Source: Rossellomorea aquimaris (GTDB lineage: Bacteria > Bacillota > Bacilli > Bacillales > Bacillaceae_B). From it: a stretch of 64,000 bases of DNA. The notes beneath the pieces are model-generated. The model was not told the origin of the DNA. It saw only the letters and a program-made list of their open reading frames with translations, and did no database searches. The translations under genes and the position numbers were made by a program. This document shows positions 54,977 through 64,000 of this stretch, piece by piece (positions within the stretch are counted from its first letter, which is position 1; each line of letters starts with the position of its first letter). Location: NCBI RefSeq assembly GCF_000935355.1, contig NZ_JXZC01000005.1:181278-245277 (forward strand), in the 5' to 3' direction.

Positions 54977-55971
54977 GTTGAGTTACGATGTTCAAGTCGA
55001 TGAGGAAGAACAACAGTGGATTCTTCAACCGTTTCCTTGTTCATATATTTCGTTAATAATCTCATCGCTACAGCCCCGATATCATATAAAGGCTGCACAA
55101 CGGAAGTTAACTGTGGTCTGACCATAAGCGCCAGTCTCGTGTTATCGAAGCTGATCACTTCAACTTCTTCAGGAATGGACACATTTTGGTCCTGGGCGCC
55201 ATGAACGACTCCAAGGGCCGTCTCATCATTGCCCACGAACACAGCAGTCGGCTTGTCCGCAAGCTCAGAAAACTTCTGCCATGCCTCTAGTCCTGAATCA
55301 TATGTGTACTCACCTTCAACAACCAGGTCGTCACTATATTCCACTCCTGCCTTGGCAAGGGCCTCTCGATACCCTTCCAATTTAAACTTCATGTTGATCG
55401 TATCGTGGAAAGGACCACTTACAAATCCGATCCGTTTATGTCCTTTTTCTAATAATTCCGTAACAGCATCGTAAGAAGCCGCTTTGTAATCGATATTAAC
55501 AGATGGGACCTTGTTTGTTTCTTCCACTGCCCCAGCTAACACGATTGGTACCGGAGAACGTTCGAATTCCTGAACATGCTCTTCGGAAATGTGACCACCA
55601 AGAAACAGGATTCCATCTACTTGTTTTCCAAGCATCGTATTAAGAAGATGAAGTTCCTTCTCGGCATTTTGATCCGAGTTACTCAAGATGATATTGTATT
55701 TGTACATCGTTGCGATATCTTCAATCCCACGTGCCAATTCAGCATAGAAAATATTAGAGATATCGGGTATGATGACTCCGACCGTAGTCGTCTTCTTACT
55801 TGCAAGTCCCCTTGCTACAGCATTCGGACGGTATCCAAGGCGGTCAATGACCTCCAGTACTTTCTTCCTTGTTGCCGGTTTTACATTGGGATTTCCATTG
55901 ACTACACGTGAAACGGTCGCCATGGAAACATTTGCTTCTCTTGCTACATCATATATTGTAACGTTCATCAT
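54970..55971 (-). CDS. ccpA: Catabolite control protein CcpA
   Basis: 333 residues, LacI family. Helix-turn-helix [32 protein letters not shown], hinge [13 protein letters not shown], HPr-binding region [23 protein letters not shown]. Near-complete agreement with B. subtilis CcpA. AAGGAGAG site. Likely acts on the cre sites in this window (ackA, megL, braB, acuABC). Confidence 0.98.
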   Translation of the reverse strand: MMNVTIYDVAREANVSMATVSRVVNGNPNVKPATRKKVLEVIDRLGYRPNAVARGLASKKTTTVGVIIPDISNIFYAELARGIEDIATMYKYNIILSNSDQNAEKELHLLNTMLGKQVDGILFLGGHISEEHVQEFERSPVPIVLAGAVEETNKVPSVNIDYKAASYDAVTELLEKGHKRIGFVSGPFHDTINMKFKLEGYREALAKAGVEYSDDLVVEGEYTYDSGLEAWQKFSELADKPTAVFVGNDETALGVVHGAQDQNVSIPEEVEVISFDNTRLALMVRPQLTSVVQPLYDIGAVAMRLLTKYMNKETVEESTVVLPHRLEHRNSTK

Positions 55972-56033
55972 TAACTCTCCTTTACTCTTCTACTCATTTA
56001 TTTATCTTATTTTACACTAAATAAACCTAAAGA

Positions 56034-56047
56034 AAAAAGCGATTACA
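56034..56047 (-). promoter_or_regulatory. Weak cre-like site upstream of ccpA
   Basis: Minus strand TGTAATCGCTTTTT, 12/14 of the cre consensus. Autoregulation is possible but unproven. Confidence 0.3.
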
Positions 56048-56280
56048 ATAGTTTGTTAAAAAATGCACATATTTATATTCAACTTAGTGTTTTTTCAATG
56101 TATATAGGTTATTTATCTGCAATTACCTAGATAATCATACGATAGTCTCTATATTCCTGCAACGACTCAGCCTTATCTTAACAAAAAGTTTATTATAGCA
56201 TACAGAAACGGGGGCGGGTTTAGTGGAGATAGAGGCATAAGACTGCACTTTCAGAGGGTATTTTGGCGTGGCGTTGGCTG

Positions 56281-56660
56281 GGGGTTCGCTGATATATTTG
56301 GGATTTCGCTGATATACTGAGGATTTCGCTGATATATTTGGGATTTCGCTGATAAACTGAGGATTTCGCTGATATATTTGGGATTTCGCTGATAAAATGA
56401 GGGGTTCGCTGATATATTTGGGATTTCGCTGAAAAAATGAAGGGTTCGCTGATATATTCGGGATTTCGCTGATAAACTGAGGATTTCGCTGATATATTCG
56501 AGATTTCGCTGATAAAATGAGGGGTTCGCTGATAAAAATCTGAATTCCACCGTAATAATCAAATTTCGCCGTTAAATTTGGAATTTCGCCGTTAAAATTA
56601 AGATTTCGCCGATAAATTCAGAATTTCGCCGTTAAAATGAAATTTTCGCCGATATCCCTA
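56281..56660. repeat. Largest 20-nt phased intergenic array, 19 units, core TTCGCT/TTCGCC
   Basis: Units start at 56281 and every 20 bp to 56641 with no slip. TTCGCT occupies the first thirteen, unit 14 (56541) is decayed, then TTCGCC runs to the end. Linkers alternate GATATATTTG and GATAAAMTGA, giving a 40-nt superunit. It lies between the aroA terminator and the ccpA promoter region, and is the main content of the 55972-56773 gap. Confidence 0.95.
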
Positions 56661-56773
56661 ATAAAGATCGGATGTTCCAACTAAAATTACTGCTCCAAAA
56701 CAATGAATTGGACAATTAAAAGGACATTTCTTAAAAAAATGCCCAAATTGACCGTGAAAACTCGTATTTTCTT

Positions 56774-56816
56774 CCAAAAAACAAAGGGTTGAACCCAAAA
56801 ATAGGATCCAACCCTT
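56774..56816 (-). terminator. aroA terminator
   Basis: AAGGGTTG and CAACCCTT arms with a large loop, TTTTTT on the minus strand. Confidence 0.75.
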
Positions 56817-56828
56817 CTCTTATATACA

Positions 56829-57905
56829 TTACACTTCGATCGTTCTTCCTTTTAATAGCTCCTGATAGAAATGATCAAATTGATCTAGATCCATTTGCTG
56901 AGCTGAATCGGATAGGGCGACGGCAGGATCAGGATGAACCTCGGCCATTACTCCATCTGCACCGATGGCAAGTGCTGCTTTTGCCGTTGGGAGCAATAGA
57001 TCTCTGCGTCCAGTAGAATGTGTTACATCCACGAATACTGGCAGATGCGTTTCTTGCTTAAGGATTGGGACAGCTGAGATGTCCAATGTGTTTCTTGTTG
57101 CTTTTTCATACGTACGGATTCCACGTTCACAAAGGATGATGTCTCCATTTCCTTGTGAGATGATGTATTCGGCAGCGTTGATGAACTCATCGATCGTTGC
57201 AGCTAAACCACGTTTAAGCAATACGGGCTTCTTCACTGCCCCTGCTGCTTTTAACAGCTCGAAGTTTTGCATATTTCTCGCACCGATTTGAATCACGTCA
57301 ATGTATTCCAGCGCAGGTTCGATATCGGCTGGATTAACGATTTCACTCACAACAGCCAAATCATATTCATCCGCCACTTTTTTAAGGATTTTCAAGCCTT
57401 CGATCCCGAGGCCCTGGAAATCATAAGGTGAAGTCCTAGGTTTAAATGCTCCGCCTCGAAGCAATTTAAGTCCTTTTGCTTTAACGGCTTTCGCCACTTC
57501 CGCCACTTGCTCGTAAGATTCAACGGCACATGGACCGAAAATGAAATGAGGCTTTCCGTCCCCGATGGAATCTCCGTTAATATTGACAATCGTATCATCC
57601 GGTTTCTTTTTACGGGAAACAAGCAATGCTTTCCGGTGATCGTCTTTTTGTAACTCTAAACCGGCTTTGAAGATCTCTTTAAAAATATGTTCAATGGTAG
57701 AATGTTCAAATGGACCATTGTTATTTTCTTTAATCAGATCTAGCATGCCTCTTTCACGAACAGGATCATAGCGGTATACTCCTTGAGTCTCCTTGACACG
57801 CCCGATTTCCTGAACTAGTTTAGCACGTTCATTGATGGTGTCTAATAGTTTTAGGTTCATCTCGTCGACTTGTTTTCGTAATTGATCGAGCTCTTGATTA
57901 CTCAC
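56829..57905 (-). CDS. aroA: DAHP synthase with N-terminal chorismate mutase
   Basis: 358 residues. AroQ-type chorismate mutase (about 1-90, [27 protein letters not shown]) fused to the class I beta DAHP synthase ([39 protein letters not shown]). Opens the shikimate pathway and is feedback controlled through the mutase domain. Upstream of ccpA as in B. subtilis. Confidence 0.96.
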   Translation of the reverse strand: MSNQELDQLRKQVDEMNLKLLDTINERAKLVQEIGRVKETQGVYRYDPVRERGMLDLIKENNNGPFEHSTIEHIFKEIFKAGLELQKDDHRKALLVSRKKKPDDTIVNINGDSIGDGKPHFIFGPCAVESYEQVAEVAKAVKAKGLKLLRGGAFKPRTSPYDFQGLGIEGLKILKKVADEYDLAVVSEIVNPADIEPALEYIDVIQIGARNMQNFELLKAAGAVKKPVLLKRGLAATIDEFINAAEYIISQGNGDIILCERGIRTYEKATRNTLDISAVPILKQETHLPVFVDVTHSTGRRDLLLPTAKAALAIGADGVMAEVHPDPAVALSDSAQQMDLDQFDHFYQELLKGRTIEV

Positions 57906-58057
57906 AATACAGCACCCTTTCTTTTTTTATCCTGTTCATACGTAAAAACTGTTATAGTTTTAAGAAAGTATGATACATTTTTGATATTGAAACTTATTAT
58001 AATAGAACATATCTAAAATGTCACGATAAAATTCTTTATTAATTAGACGCTTTTAAG

Positions 58058-58075
58058 TACTAAAGTATTTTAGTA
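58058..58075. promoter_or_regulatory. Palindrome upstream of the FtsA-like gene
   Basis: TACTAAA-GTAT-TTTAGTA, just upstream of the ribosome site and start. Possible operator; the regulator is unknown. Confidence 0.4.
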
Positions 58076-58110
58076 TTGTATGAGAATAGGCTAAAGTGGG
58101 TGAACACTAA

Positions 58111-60267
58111 TTGAAAAATAAGCAAAAAATTTTTGCGTTAGACATCGGCACCCGATCGGTCGTCGGGATTATTTTAGAAGAAATAGAAGGAATATTTCAA
58201 GTTTCAGATATTTTAGTAGAAGAGCATAAAAAGAGAGCCATGCTCGATGGTCAGATTCATGACGTTCCTGCTGTAGCAGAAGTCATCTGCTCCATTAAAG
58301 AGCAATTGGAAAAGAAGCATGGTCCCCTTCATAAAGTGTGTGTCGCAGCTGCCGGGAGAGCTCTAAAAACGGAAATAGCATCTTGCACATCAAATATAAA
58401 AGGCAAACCCCTTCTTCAAAAAAACGATATCCTCCACCTGGAGTTAAGCGCTGTCCAGCAGGCTCAAGCATTAGCTGCAGAAAATGAACATGATACAAAG
58501 GACTACCACTATTACTGTGTTGGTTATTCTGTCCTATTTTACCGTTTGGATGGTGAGGAAATCGGGAGCCTCATCGATCAGCAAGGAGATGTAGCCACGG
58601 TTGAAATTATCGCGACCTTCCTCCCACGTGTCGTGGTGGAATCCTTGATCGCGGCACTCAATCGCGCCGGCCTTGAAATGGATGCTTTGACATTAGAGCC
58701 CATCGCTGCCATTAATGTGCTAATTCCAGAGTCAATGAGACGACTCAATGTAGCCCTCGTTGATATCGGAGCGGGAACATCCGATATCGCGATTACCAAT
58801 ATGGGGACTGTGATTGCCTATGGGATGGTCCCCACTGCCGGGGATGAAATAACGGAAGCCCTCAGCAATGAATTATTGCTGGATTTCCCATTAGCGGAAC
58901 AGGCAAAGAGGGAGCTTCAGACCAGAGAAGAAATCACGGTTACCGATATTCTTGGCTTTGAAACGAGTTATCCTGCACATGAGGTCGTGGAGAAAATCAC
59001 ACCGGCTGTGAATCGGTTGGCAGAAGAGATTTCAAAGGAAATTCTCCGTTTGAACAATGGAAAGCCCCCGCAAGCTGTCATGCTTGTAGGAGGAGGCAGC
59101 TTAACACCTGCACTTCCCACCCGATTAGGGGCATCCCTGCAGCTTCCTCACAATCGGGTCGCTGTAAGAGGCGTAGAGGCTATTCAGAACATAGCCATAC
59201 TGGAAGAAGTAACGAAAGGCCCTGACCTCGTCACCCCGATTGGTATCGCCATTGCTGCTAAACAAGCCCCTGTTCAATACGTCACCGCTCACGTGAACAA
59301 ACAACCGGTCCGATTGTTTGAAGTAAAGGACTTAACGGTCGGCGACTGCCTGTTAGCTGCAGGGTTAAAGCTGAGTAAATGGCACGGGGTTCCGGGAAAT
59401 GGCTTCTTTGTATCAGTCAATGGTCAAGATATATCTTTGCCGGGAGGTCACGGTCACCCGCCAGTTATTGAAAAAAATGGTCTGCCTAGTTCACTTGACG
59501 AAAACATTAAAAATAACGATATGATTTCTGTTCATAGAGGAAAAGACGGGACCCCACCACGGGTGACCATCGGTGATCTAATAGACGCTTCCTCTTCTAA
59601 ACAGATTGTCATTGGCGATAAGGATTATGTAGTGACCCCACTCGTCTACAGAAACAATCTGACGGCATCCCTTGATGAGACCATTCAGGACCGTGACTCT
59701 ATCCGTATCGAATTAATGGAATCACTCTTCGACGTGTTAAAGCATTTTGGGTATGAGGAATGGATCGAAAGCACAAAGCCCTATCGTATTTCTATCAATG
59801 GAAAAGAAACGTTCTTTCCTGCCTATAGCGGAAAGCTATTCATAAAAGGTTTTGAGGCGAAACTTTCATCAAAGATTCAACAGAATGATATCGTTTCATT
59901 CAAGCCTGGTTCCACTCCAACGGTAAAGGAGCTTCTCGCAAAGAAACAGCTCACCGCCGGCTCCACTATCCTGATTACATTCAACGGCAAGAAAGTCGAG
60001 CTTATGAAAGAGAGCAGCCGGGTTTATCGCAATGGTACTCATCTTAAAATGGATGATCGCTTATCATCAGGTGATACGATTGAAATAGAAGCACAACAAA
60101 TGAGTTCATTTATATTCCAGGACTTGTTTAATTCAGTTGAAGTCAATATGCCTGCACATGCGAATGGTAGCTTCGTCCTCCTTAAAAATGGGGAGGAAAC
60201 CACTTTTTATGAGGAGATTCAACAAGGGGATGAACTCGAAATCGTCTGGCCTAAGGTGTCACGCTGA
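58111..60267 (+). CDS. FtsA-like actin-fold protein with long beta-rich C-terminal tail
   Basis: 718 residues, start TTG 58111 with GGGTGA upstream. Residues 1-380 are an FtsA/PilM-like ATPase: phosphate-1 ALDIGTRSVVGI, phosphate-2 LVDIGAGTSDIAI, adenosine motif MLVGGGSLTP, plus an SHS2-like insertion. From about 400 to 718 there are repeated beta-grasp/ubiquitin-like segments, each with a pattern such as VKELLAKKQLTAGSTILITFNGKKVEL. Much longer than cell-division FtsA (about 430). A membrane or surface-scaffold role is guessed, not shown. B. subtilis 168 appears to lack it. Confidence 0.8.
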   Translation: MKNKQKIFALDIGTRSVVGIILEEIEGIFQVSDILVEEHKKRAMLDGQIHDVPAVAEVICSIKEQLEKKHGPLHKVCVAAAGRALKTEIASCTSNIKGKPLLQKNDILHLELSAVQQAQALAAENEHDTKDYHYYCVGYSVLFYRLDGEEIGSLIDQQGDVATVEIIATFLPRVVVESLIAALNRAGLEMDALTLEPIAAINVLIPESMRRLNVALVDIGAGTSDIAITNMGTVIAYGMVPTAGDEITEALSNELLLDFPLAEQAKRELQTREEITVTDILGFETSYPAHEVVEKITPAVNRLAEEISKEILRLNNGKPPQAVMLVGGGSLTPALPTRLGASLQLPHNRVAVRGVEAIQNIAILEEVTKGPDLVTPIGIAIAAKQAPVQYVTAHVNKQPVRLFEVKDLTVGDCLLAAGLKLSKWHGVPGNGFFVSVNGQDISLPGGHGHPPVIEKNGLPSSLDENIKNNDMISVHRGKDGTPPRVTIGDLIDASSSKQIVIGDKDYVVTPLVYRNNLTASLDETIQDRDSIRIELMESLFDVLKHFGYEEWIESTKPYRISINGKETFFPAYSGKLFIKGFEAKLSSKIQQNDIVSFKPGSTPTVKELLAKKQLTAGSTILITFNGKKVELMKESSRVYRNGTHLKMDDRLSSGDTIEIEAQQMSSFIFQDLFNSVEVNMPAHANGSFVLLKNGEETTFYEEIQQGDELEIVWPKVSR

Positions 60268-60280
60268 ATAGCAGACAACA

Positions 60281-60312
60281 AAAAAAACTGGCATTTACGC
60301 CAGTTTTTTTGT
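60281..60312. terminator. Bidirectional terminator at 60.3 kb
   Basis: AAACTGGC and GCCAGTTT with A and T tracts on both sides, serving convergent genes. Confidence 0.9.
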
Positions 60313-60894
60313 TTATGATCCAACTTGTCCAGGTACACTGCTCGTACGGTTAGTCGGATGGATATTGTTATCATGTGTAGAAGTAGAGCTTGTTGAAGGC
60401 TGAGTGCTATTGACAGAAGAGGTCGAATCGCCTGTCACTTCTTCACCTGCTTCTTTCACTTTTCCACCAATTTCCTTCAATTCTTCTGCTGCTTCTTTTG
60501 TAGTGGCTATAATTTCAGAAGAGTCTTCTTTTACTTGATTCACTTGATCAATCACATCATCATTCACCTTTTCATAAAGGCTCTGTGCATCGTTGATCGC
60601 TTCCTTTAATACGGTAGAAGCCGTTTTGAGGCGATCTTGCCAGTCGTTCATGATTCCCGATGGATTTTCCCTTACCTTTGCCACCATACCCATCGTGGAG
60701 TCCTTCACGTTAGATGTTCTCGAAGATACTCTCTTTCTTGTAGTTTTATCAAGCATAGCCACTGCACCGCCTACTACAGCTCCCACAACCATGCCTTTAA
60801 GTAACTTACCATTCTTCTCTCCGGAAGTGCCGTTCATCTTATTCGCATTAGCCGTATTACTTGTTTGAGTGTTATAAGGTACTGTCTGTGCCAT
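60313..60894 (-). CDS. YtxH-like glycine-zipper stress protein
   Basis: 193 residues. Gly-rich hydrophobic stretch LLKGMVVGAVVGGAVAMLDKTTRKRV (about 32-57) like YtxH, an amphipathic helix region (60-150), then an S/T-rich tail. No signal peptide. A sigma-B-like promoter precedes it. Probably a general stress protein of unknown action, related to the ytxH product nearby. Confidence 0.75.
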   Translation of the reverse strand: MAQTVPYNTQTSNTANANKMNGTSGEKNGKLLKGMVVGAVVGGAVAMLDKTTRKRVSSRTSNVKDSTMGMVAKVRENPSGIMNDWQDRLKTASTVLKEAINDAQSLYEKVNDDVIDQVNQVKEDSSEIIATTKEAAEELKEIGGKVKEAGEEVTGDSTSSVNSTQPSTSSTSTHDNNIHPTNRTSSVPGQVGS

Positions 60895-60944
60895 GAATCG
60901 TTCCTCCTAATTTACTTTAAATAATTTTTAATCTTATAGAGTAG

Positions 60945-60969
60945 ATTCCCTGTATGATAGAAAATAAAC
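60945..60969 (-). promoter_or_regulatory. Sigma-B-like promoter of the YtxH-like gene
   Basis: Minus strand GTTTAT (60964-60969), 13 nt, GGGAAT (60945-60950). Fits GTTTAA-N12-15-GGGWAW. Confidence 0.7.
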
Positions 60970-61041
60970 ACATGGGAGGGAATTACCAAAAATTATTAGA
61001 AAACCCAAACGAAATCATCAGGCAATACAAAAAAATAAAAT

Positions 61042-61068
61042 AAAAAGACCCTGTCAAAACAGAGTCCT
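61042..61068 (-). terminator. ytxJ terminator
   Basis: AAGACCCTGT and ACAGAGTCCTT arms with T tract on the minus strand. Confidence 0.7.
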
Positions 61069-61074
61069 TTCCCA

Positions 61075-61398
61075 CTACAACTTATTTAATTCATTCTCCG
61101 TAATATGCCAATGGGAAGCATTCCAGCCTGGTTTTCCTTCGATAAACAGGAAGGCTTGAGGCGATTCATGCTTGATGCCGTATTTTTCGGCAATATGGTT
61201 GGACAGCTCCCTTGATTCTTGAACGGCTAAATAGTAGCCGTCTTCTTCTTCATGCTTGTTTAAGAAAGCTTGGTATTCGTTGAAAGCATTAGAGCTTACC
61301 GGGCAGGTTAAGCTGTGCTTCATGAAAAAGAAGCGGGAATTTGTTTCAGAAAGCTTTTCAAACTCTTGAACGGTTTCAATCTTTTGCATGACATTCAT
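61075..61398 (-). CDS. ytxJ: Bacillithiol-linked redox protein YtxJ
   Basis: 107 residues, thioredoxin-like fold. Active-site TCPVS in HSLTCPVSSNAFNEY, a monothiol-like CPxS replacing CxxC, as described for bacilliredoxin-like YtxJ. Third gene of the ytxGHJ cluster, but a terminator stands between it and ytxH. Confidence 0.92.
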   Translation of the reverse strand: MNVMQKIETVQEFEKLSETNSRFFFMKHSLTCPVSSNAFNEYQAFLNKHEEEDGYYLAVQESRELSNHIAEKYGIKHESPQAFLFIEGKPGWNASHWHITENELNKL

Positions 61399-61460
61399 AC
61401 TTCCTTTCCTACATGTACTTTAAGAGACAAACGGGTGCCTCATGGCAATCTTATTCCAAC

Positions 61461-61494
61461 AAAAAAACGGTGAAGTAATCATATCACTTCACCG
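61461..61494 (-). terminator. ytxGH terminator
   Basis: CGGTGAAGT with ACTTCACCG and TTTTTTT on the minus strand, so ytxGH and ytxJ are only partly coupled. Confidence 0.85.
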
Positions 61495-61510
61495 CCCTTG
61501 GAATCAATTA

Positions 61511-61993
61511 TTATTGATTGTATGTTTTTTCAGTTTCTTCAAATGCCTTTTTTGTTTCTTCGAGCTTCTGATTCACATCTTCTGTTTCTTCAACAGGTGT
61601 TGTTTCTCCTACTGAAACAGCTTGAAGCTCATCATTAGTTTCTTGAAGCTCTTTATTATTGGAGCGGTATGTTTTCAGCTTCCCAACGACATTGTTGGAT
61701 TGCTCTTGTACTGATTTTGTTAGGGCAGAAGATTTTTCCTTCGCCACTGCTGCAAGTTCATTGCTCTTTTCTACAGCCGTGTCTTTCCACTGGCCTGTCT
61801 TTTCTTTCAGGACGCCCGCCTGTTCGTTAATATCATGACGAAGATCTTTACCGGATTTAGGGGCAAGTAGTAAAGCAGTAGCCGCTCCTACGATACCTCC
61901 GATCAGTGTTCCAATCATGAAGTCCTTTGAGTTGATGTTGTTGCTGTCATTTGTCTGATTTTGGTTCTGGTTTTGATTGTACTGTTGTGTCAT
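61511..61993 (-). CDS. ytxH: General stress protein YtxH
   Basis: 160 residues. Poly-N/Q start, YtxH motif DFMIGTLIGGIVGAATALLLAPKSGKDLRHDI (about 25-56), then a helical acidic region. Follows ytxG by 16 bp in one operon. Confidence 0.93.
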   Translation of the reverse strand: MTQQYNQNQNQNQTNDSNNINSKDFMIGTLIGGIVGAATALLLAPKSGKDLRHDINEQAGVLKEKTGQWKDTAVEKSNELAAVAKEKSSALTKSVQEQSNNVVGKLKTYRSNNKELQETNDELQAVSVGETTPVEETEDVNQKLEETKKAFEETEKTYNQ

Positions 61994-62009
61994 TTTAAAA
62001 TTCCCCTCT

Positions 62010-62522
62010 CTAATTGTTATAAGATCTTGCTCTTTTTATCAATTTTTCTTGGGATCGAACTTCTTTAGATGTTTGGTTATGAACAGCTGCATCAGATTGA
62101 CTTGGCTGTTTTTCCTGTTTTTGTTTCCATTTGTCCTTTAACTCAATGAAAGCATTTCCCCACTGGACCACCTGTGAAATTTTCCCTTGGTTGCGTTCCA
62201 ATTCGGTTGAAATGGATGTACTTACTTTCTTAACCGAGTTATTAAGGTTTTGGATGGAATGCCCTACATCTCTTACTGCATAAACAACTGTGTTCAGATC
62301 CTCAGATTTCTTCTGGATATCCTCGGCTAATAGGTTTGTTTTATGTAGTAATTCTGTAGACTCTTTTGTTACTCCTTGAAGCTGCCCCTCAAGGCCGGTC
62401 ATTGTAGTTGAAACACTGTCTAATGTAGAGCTGAGGGACTTCAATGTCTTCATTAAACTCATAACTAAAATAAAAAATGCAACAGCTATTACAGCTACGC
62501 TTAGATAAAGAATGATTTCCAT
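62010..62522 (-). CDS. ytxG: General stress protein YtxG (DUF948)
   Basis: 170 residues from ATG 62522 (GGAGGTG 6 nt upstream). One N-terminal membrane helix ([22 protein letters not shown]), then coiled coil, as in DUF948 proteins. First gene of ytxGH, with a sigma-B-like promoter. Confidence 0.93.
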   Translation of the reverse strand: MEIILYLSVAVIAVAFFILVMSLMKTLKSLSSTLDSVSTTMTGLEGQLQGVTKESTELLHKTNLLAEDIQKKSEDLNTVVYAVRDVGHSIQNLNNSVKKVSTSISTELERNQGKISQVVQWGNAFIELKDKWKQKQEKQPSQSDAAVHNQTSKEVRSQEKLIKRARSYNN

Positions 62523-62550
62523 ATGCCACACCTCCATGTATAGGAATTCT

Positions 62551-62575
62551 TTACCCTTATCATTAACAAATAAAC
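62551..62575 (-). promoter_or_regulatory. Sigma-B-like promoter of ytxGH
   Basis: Minus strand GTTTAT (62570-62575), 13 nt, GGGTAA (62551-62556). The spacing is the same as at 60945-60969. Confidence 0.75.
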
Positions 62576-62727
62576 ATTATACTAGTATTTCTCCTTTCTC
62601 CTGCATTCTCCTGCATGAAAAAATAAAAAATATTACTTGTTTTAGCATTTTTCATCTTTTTTCTCTCATCCATTAATAAATGTTTTAGGGTACAATAAAA
62701 TGGACTACATACAAGGGGGAAGATCCA

Positions 62728-63843
62728 ATGAAAGATCCACGGATTGAAAAATTGGCAAAAAATTTAATTCAGTACTCTGTACAGTTACAGCCTGGTGAGA
62801 AAGTATTGATCGAAAACTTCGGATTGCAGCGGGAACTGGTGACGGCACTCGTTAAAGAAGCATATGAAGCCGGTGGATATCCTTTCGTATCCATTAAAGA
62901 TCACGCAGTTGACCGTGCATTATTAATGGGGGCTAAGGATGAACAATACAATATGATGGCAAGCTTCGAGGCGAATGTCATGGACCAGATGGATGCATAT
63001 ATCGGTTTGCGTGCAGGTGATAACATCAGTGAACAATCGGATGTACCTGACGAAAAGATGAAGATACACGGTAATACGATCGGGAAAAAAGTACATAGAG
63101 AAATCCGCGTTCCTAAGAAAAAATGGGTCGTACTACGTTATCCGACTTCATCCATGGCACAGCTTGCCAACATGAGTACAGAAGGGTTCGAAGACTTCTA
63201 CTTCGATGTCTGCAACCTGGACTACAGCAAAATGGACAAAGCCATGGACAACCTGGTTGAACTCATGAACAATACGGATAAAGTCCGCCTTGTCGGGGAA
63301 GGGACGGACCTTACATTTTCAATCAAGGACATTCCTGCAGTAAAATGTGCGGGACGCCTGAACATTCCTGATGGTGAAGTATATAGTGCACCTGTAAAGG
63401 ATTCTGTTAACGGCGTCATTTCCTACAATACACCGTCACCTTACAATGGATTTACCTTTGAAAATGTGAAATTGACATTCAAAGAAGGTAAGATTGTTGA
63501 AGCCACTGCCAATGATACAGATCGTATCAACAAAATCTTTGATACGGATGAAGGGGCAAGATACGTGGGTGAATTCGCAATCGGCGTGAATCCTTACATC
63601 CAGCATCCGATGCAGGACATCTTGTTTGACGAGAAGATTGATGGCAGCTTCCACTTTACACCGGGTGAATGCTATGAAGAAGCGTATAACGGAAACCACT
63701 CGAACATTCACTGGGATATGGTGATGATCCAGCGTCCTGAATATGGTGGAGGCGAGATCTATTTTGATGATGTATTGATCCGAAAAGATGGTCGATTTGT
63801 CATTGAAGAACTTGAAGTGCTGAATCCGGAGAATTTGAAGTAA
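62728..63843 (+). CDS. M29-family aminopeptidase (AmpS-like)
   Basis: 371 residues. M29 metallopeptidase: N-terminal IEKLAKNLIQYSVQLQPGEKVLIE, metal ligands in the GEGTDLTFSI, GEFAIGVNP, HPM, HFTPGECYEE and HWDMVMIQ segments. Removes N-terminal residues from peptides in the cytosol. About 40 residues shorter than B. subtilis AmpS. AAGGGGG site. Replaces murC found downstream of ytxG in B. subtilis. Confidence 0.9.
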   Translation: MKDPRIEKLAKNLIQYSVQLQPGEKVLIENFGLQRELVTALVKEAYEAGGYPFVSIKDHAVDRALLMGAKDEQYNMMASFEANVMDQMDAYIGLRAGDNISEQSDVPDEKMKIHGNTIGKKVHREIRVPKKKWVVLRYPTSSMAQLANMSTEGFEDFYFDVCNLDYSKMDKAMDNLVELMNNTDKVRLVGEGTDLTFSIKDIPAVKCAGRLNIPDGEVYSAPVKDSVNGVISYNTPSPYNGFTFENVKLTFKEGKIVEATANDTDRINKIFDTDEGARYVGEFAIGVNPYIQHPMQDILFDEKIDGSFHFTPGECYEEAYNGNHSNIHWDMVMIQRPEYGGGEIYFDDVLIRKDGRFVIEELEVLNPENLK

Positions 63844-63852
63844 GATTGTTGA

Positions 63853-63886
63853 AGCCACCGTCGGGATATATGACGGTGGCTTTTTT
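63853..63886 (+). terminator. Aminopeptidase gene terminator
   Basis: AGCCACCGTC and GACGGTGGCT, TTTTTT follows. The remaining 115 bp hold nothing I recognise. Confidence 0.9.
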
Positions 63887-64000
63887 CGTAGAGTGTGAAT
63901 GGTTTAATGATGTATCGGTTTAGGATGTTGAATTCCTTGCAGATCTTTATATTTGACTAATTTATGGATTGTTTACATGTTGAATTTCATCGATTATTTA

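Noticed and set aside
56251..56562. Open frame across the TTCGCT array (repeat of ISEIPNISANPSFYQRN)
   Set aside because: It exists only because 20-nt units with few stops repeat; no ribosome site, no start context, and the second half of the array breaks it.
56281..56660. CRISPR array
   Set aside because: Unit is only 20 nt in total, linkers are repeated rather than unique, and there are no cas genes.

Overview
The window is a low-GC Firmicute chromosome segment from the Bacillaceae. Gene order closely follows the argGH - ackA - ytxK - tpx - ytfJI - sppA - thiI/nifZ - braB - ezrA - rpsD - tyrS - acsA/acuABC - motPS/ccpA - aroA - ytxGHJ region of Bacillus subtilis. Small acid-soluble spore protein, YtfJ, RefZ, bacillithiol-type YtxJ and sigma-B-like promoters point to an endospore former. 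The genus is not certain; the intergenic repeats suggest a Bacillus/Rossellomorea-type species, but this is inference.

Layout. 0-6.2 kb: a peptide-amidating-lyase-like NHL protein, then an MMPL exporter/YhgE-like operon with a divergent TetR regulator. 6.6-10.4 kb: a cysteine-rich P-domain protein with a small basic partner, a flavin amine oxidase, a 50-residue protein and a universal stress protein. 10.4-14.4 kb: argGH with ARG boxes, a small coiled-coil protein and an EcsC-family protein. 15-19.7 kb: ackA, ytxK, tpx, ytfJ, ytfI. 19.9-21.4 kb: an IS3-family element. 21.5-28.6 kb: yteJ/sppI-sppA, NAD kinase, rarD, ytcJ, mbcS. 29-35.3 kb: sspA, nifZ-thiI, braB, ezrA. 35.5-42.6 kb: hisJ, refZ, ytsP, a PAP2 protein, a methionine gamma-lyase and dgcP with an anchored partner. 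42.7-48.6 kb: rpsD with its leader, tyrS with a tyrosine T-box, and a class A penicillin-binding protein. 48.8-58 kb: acsA, divergent acuABC, ccpA-motPS and aroA. 58-64 kb: an FtsA-like protein with a long tail, the general-stress ytxGHJ cluster and an M29 aminopeptidase.

How it fits together. The acetate genes (ackA, acsA, acuABC) sit near their likely regulator ccpA, and cre-like operators precede ackA (14/14), a methionine gamma-lyase (13/14), braB (13/14) and acuA (12/14). AcuA/AcuC are the acetylase/deacetylase pair for AcsA, and the target lysine falls at residue 549 when the start codon is chosen by its ribosome binding site. NifZ and ThiI form the sulfur relay for tRNA 4-thiouridine.

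The most unusual signal is not a gene. At least seven intergenic gaps carry arrays built on a 20 (20-21) nucleotide period. Each array has its own 6-8 nt core phrase (for example TTCGCT, ACGGTY, TTGCGTC, TCTGCCA, ATTTTCAA, GTGCCA, ATCCTG), separated by A/T-rich linkers that often alternate in 40-nt superunits. Most lie beyond a terminator, between transcription units. The largest has 19 units in strict 20-nt register (56281-56660); one is interrupted by the IS element. I know of no description of this pattern. A second repeat family (about 120-bp GC-rich imperfect palindromes) occurs as two head-opposed pairs at 14.6-15.0 and 28.7-29.0 kb.
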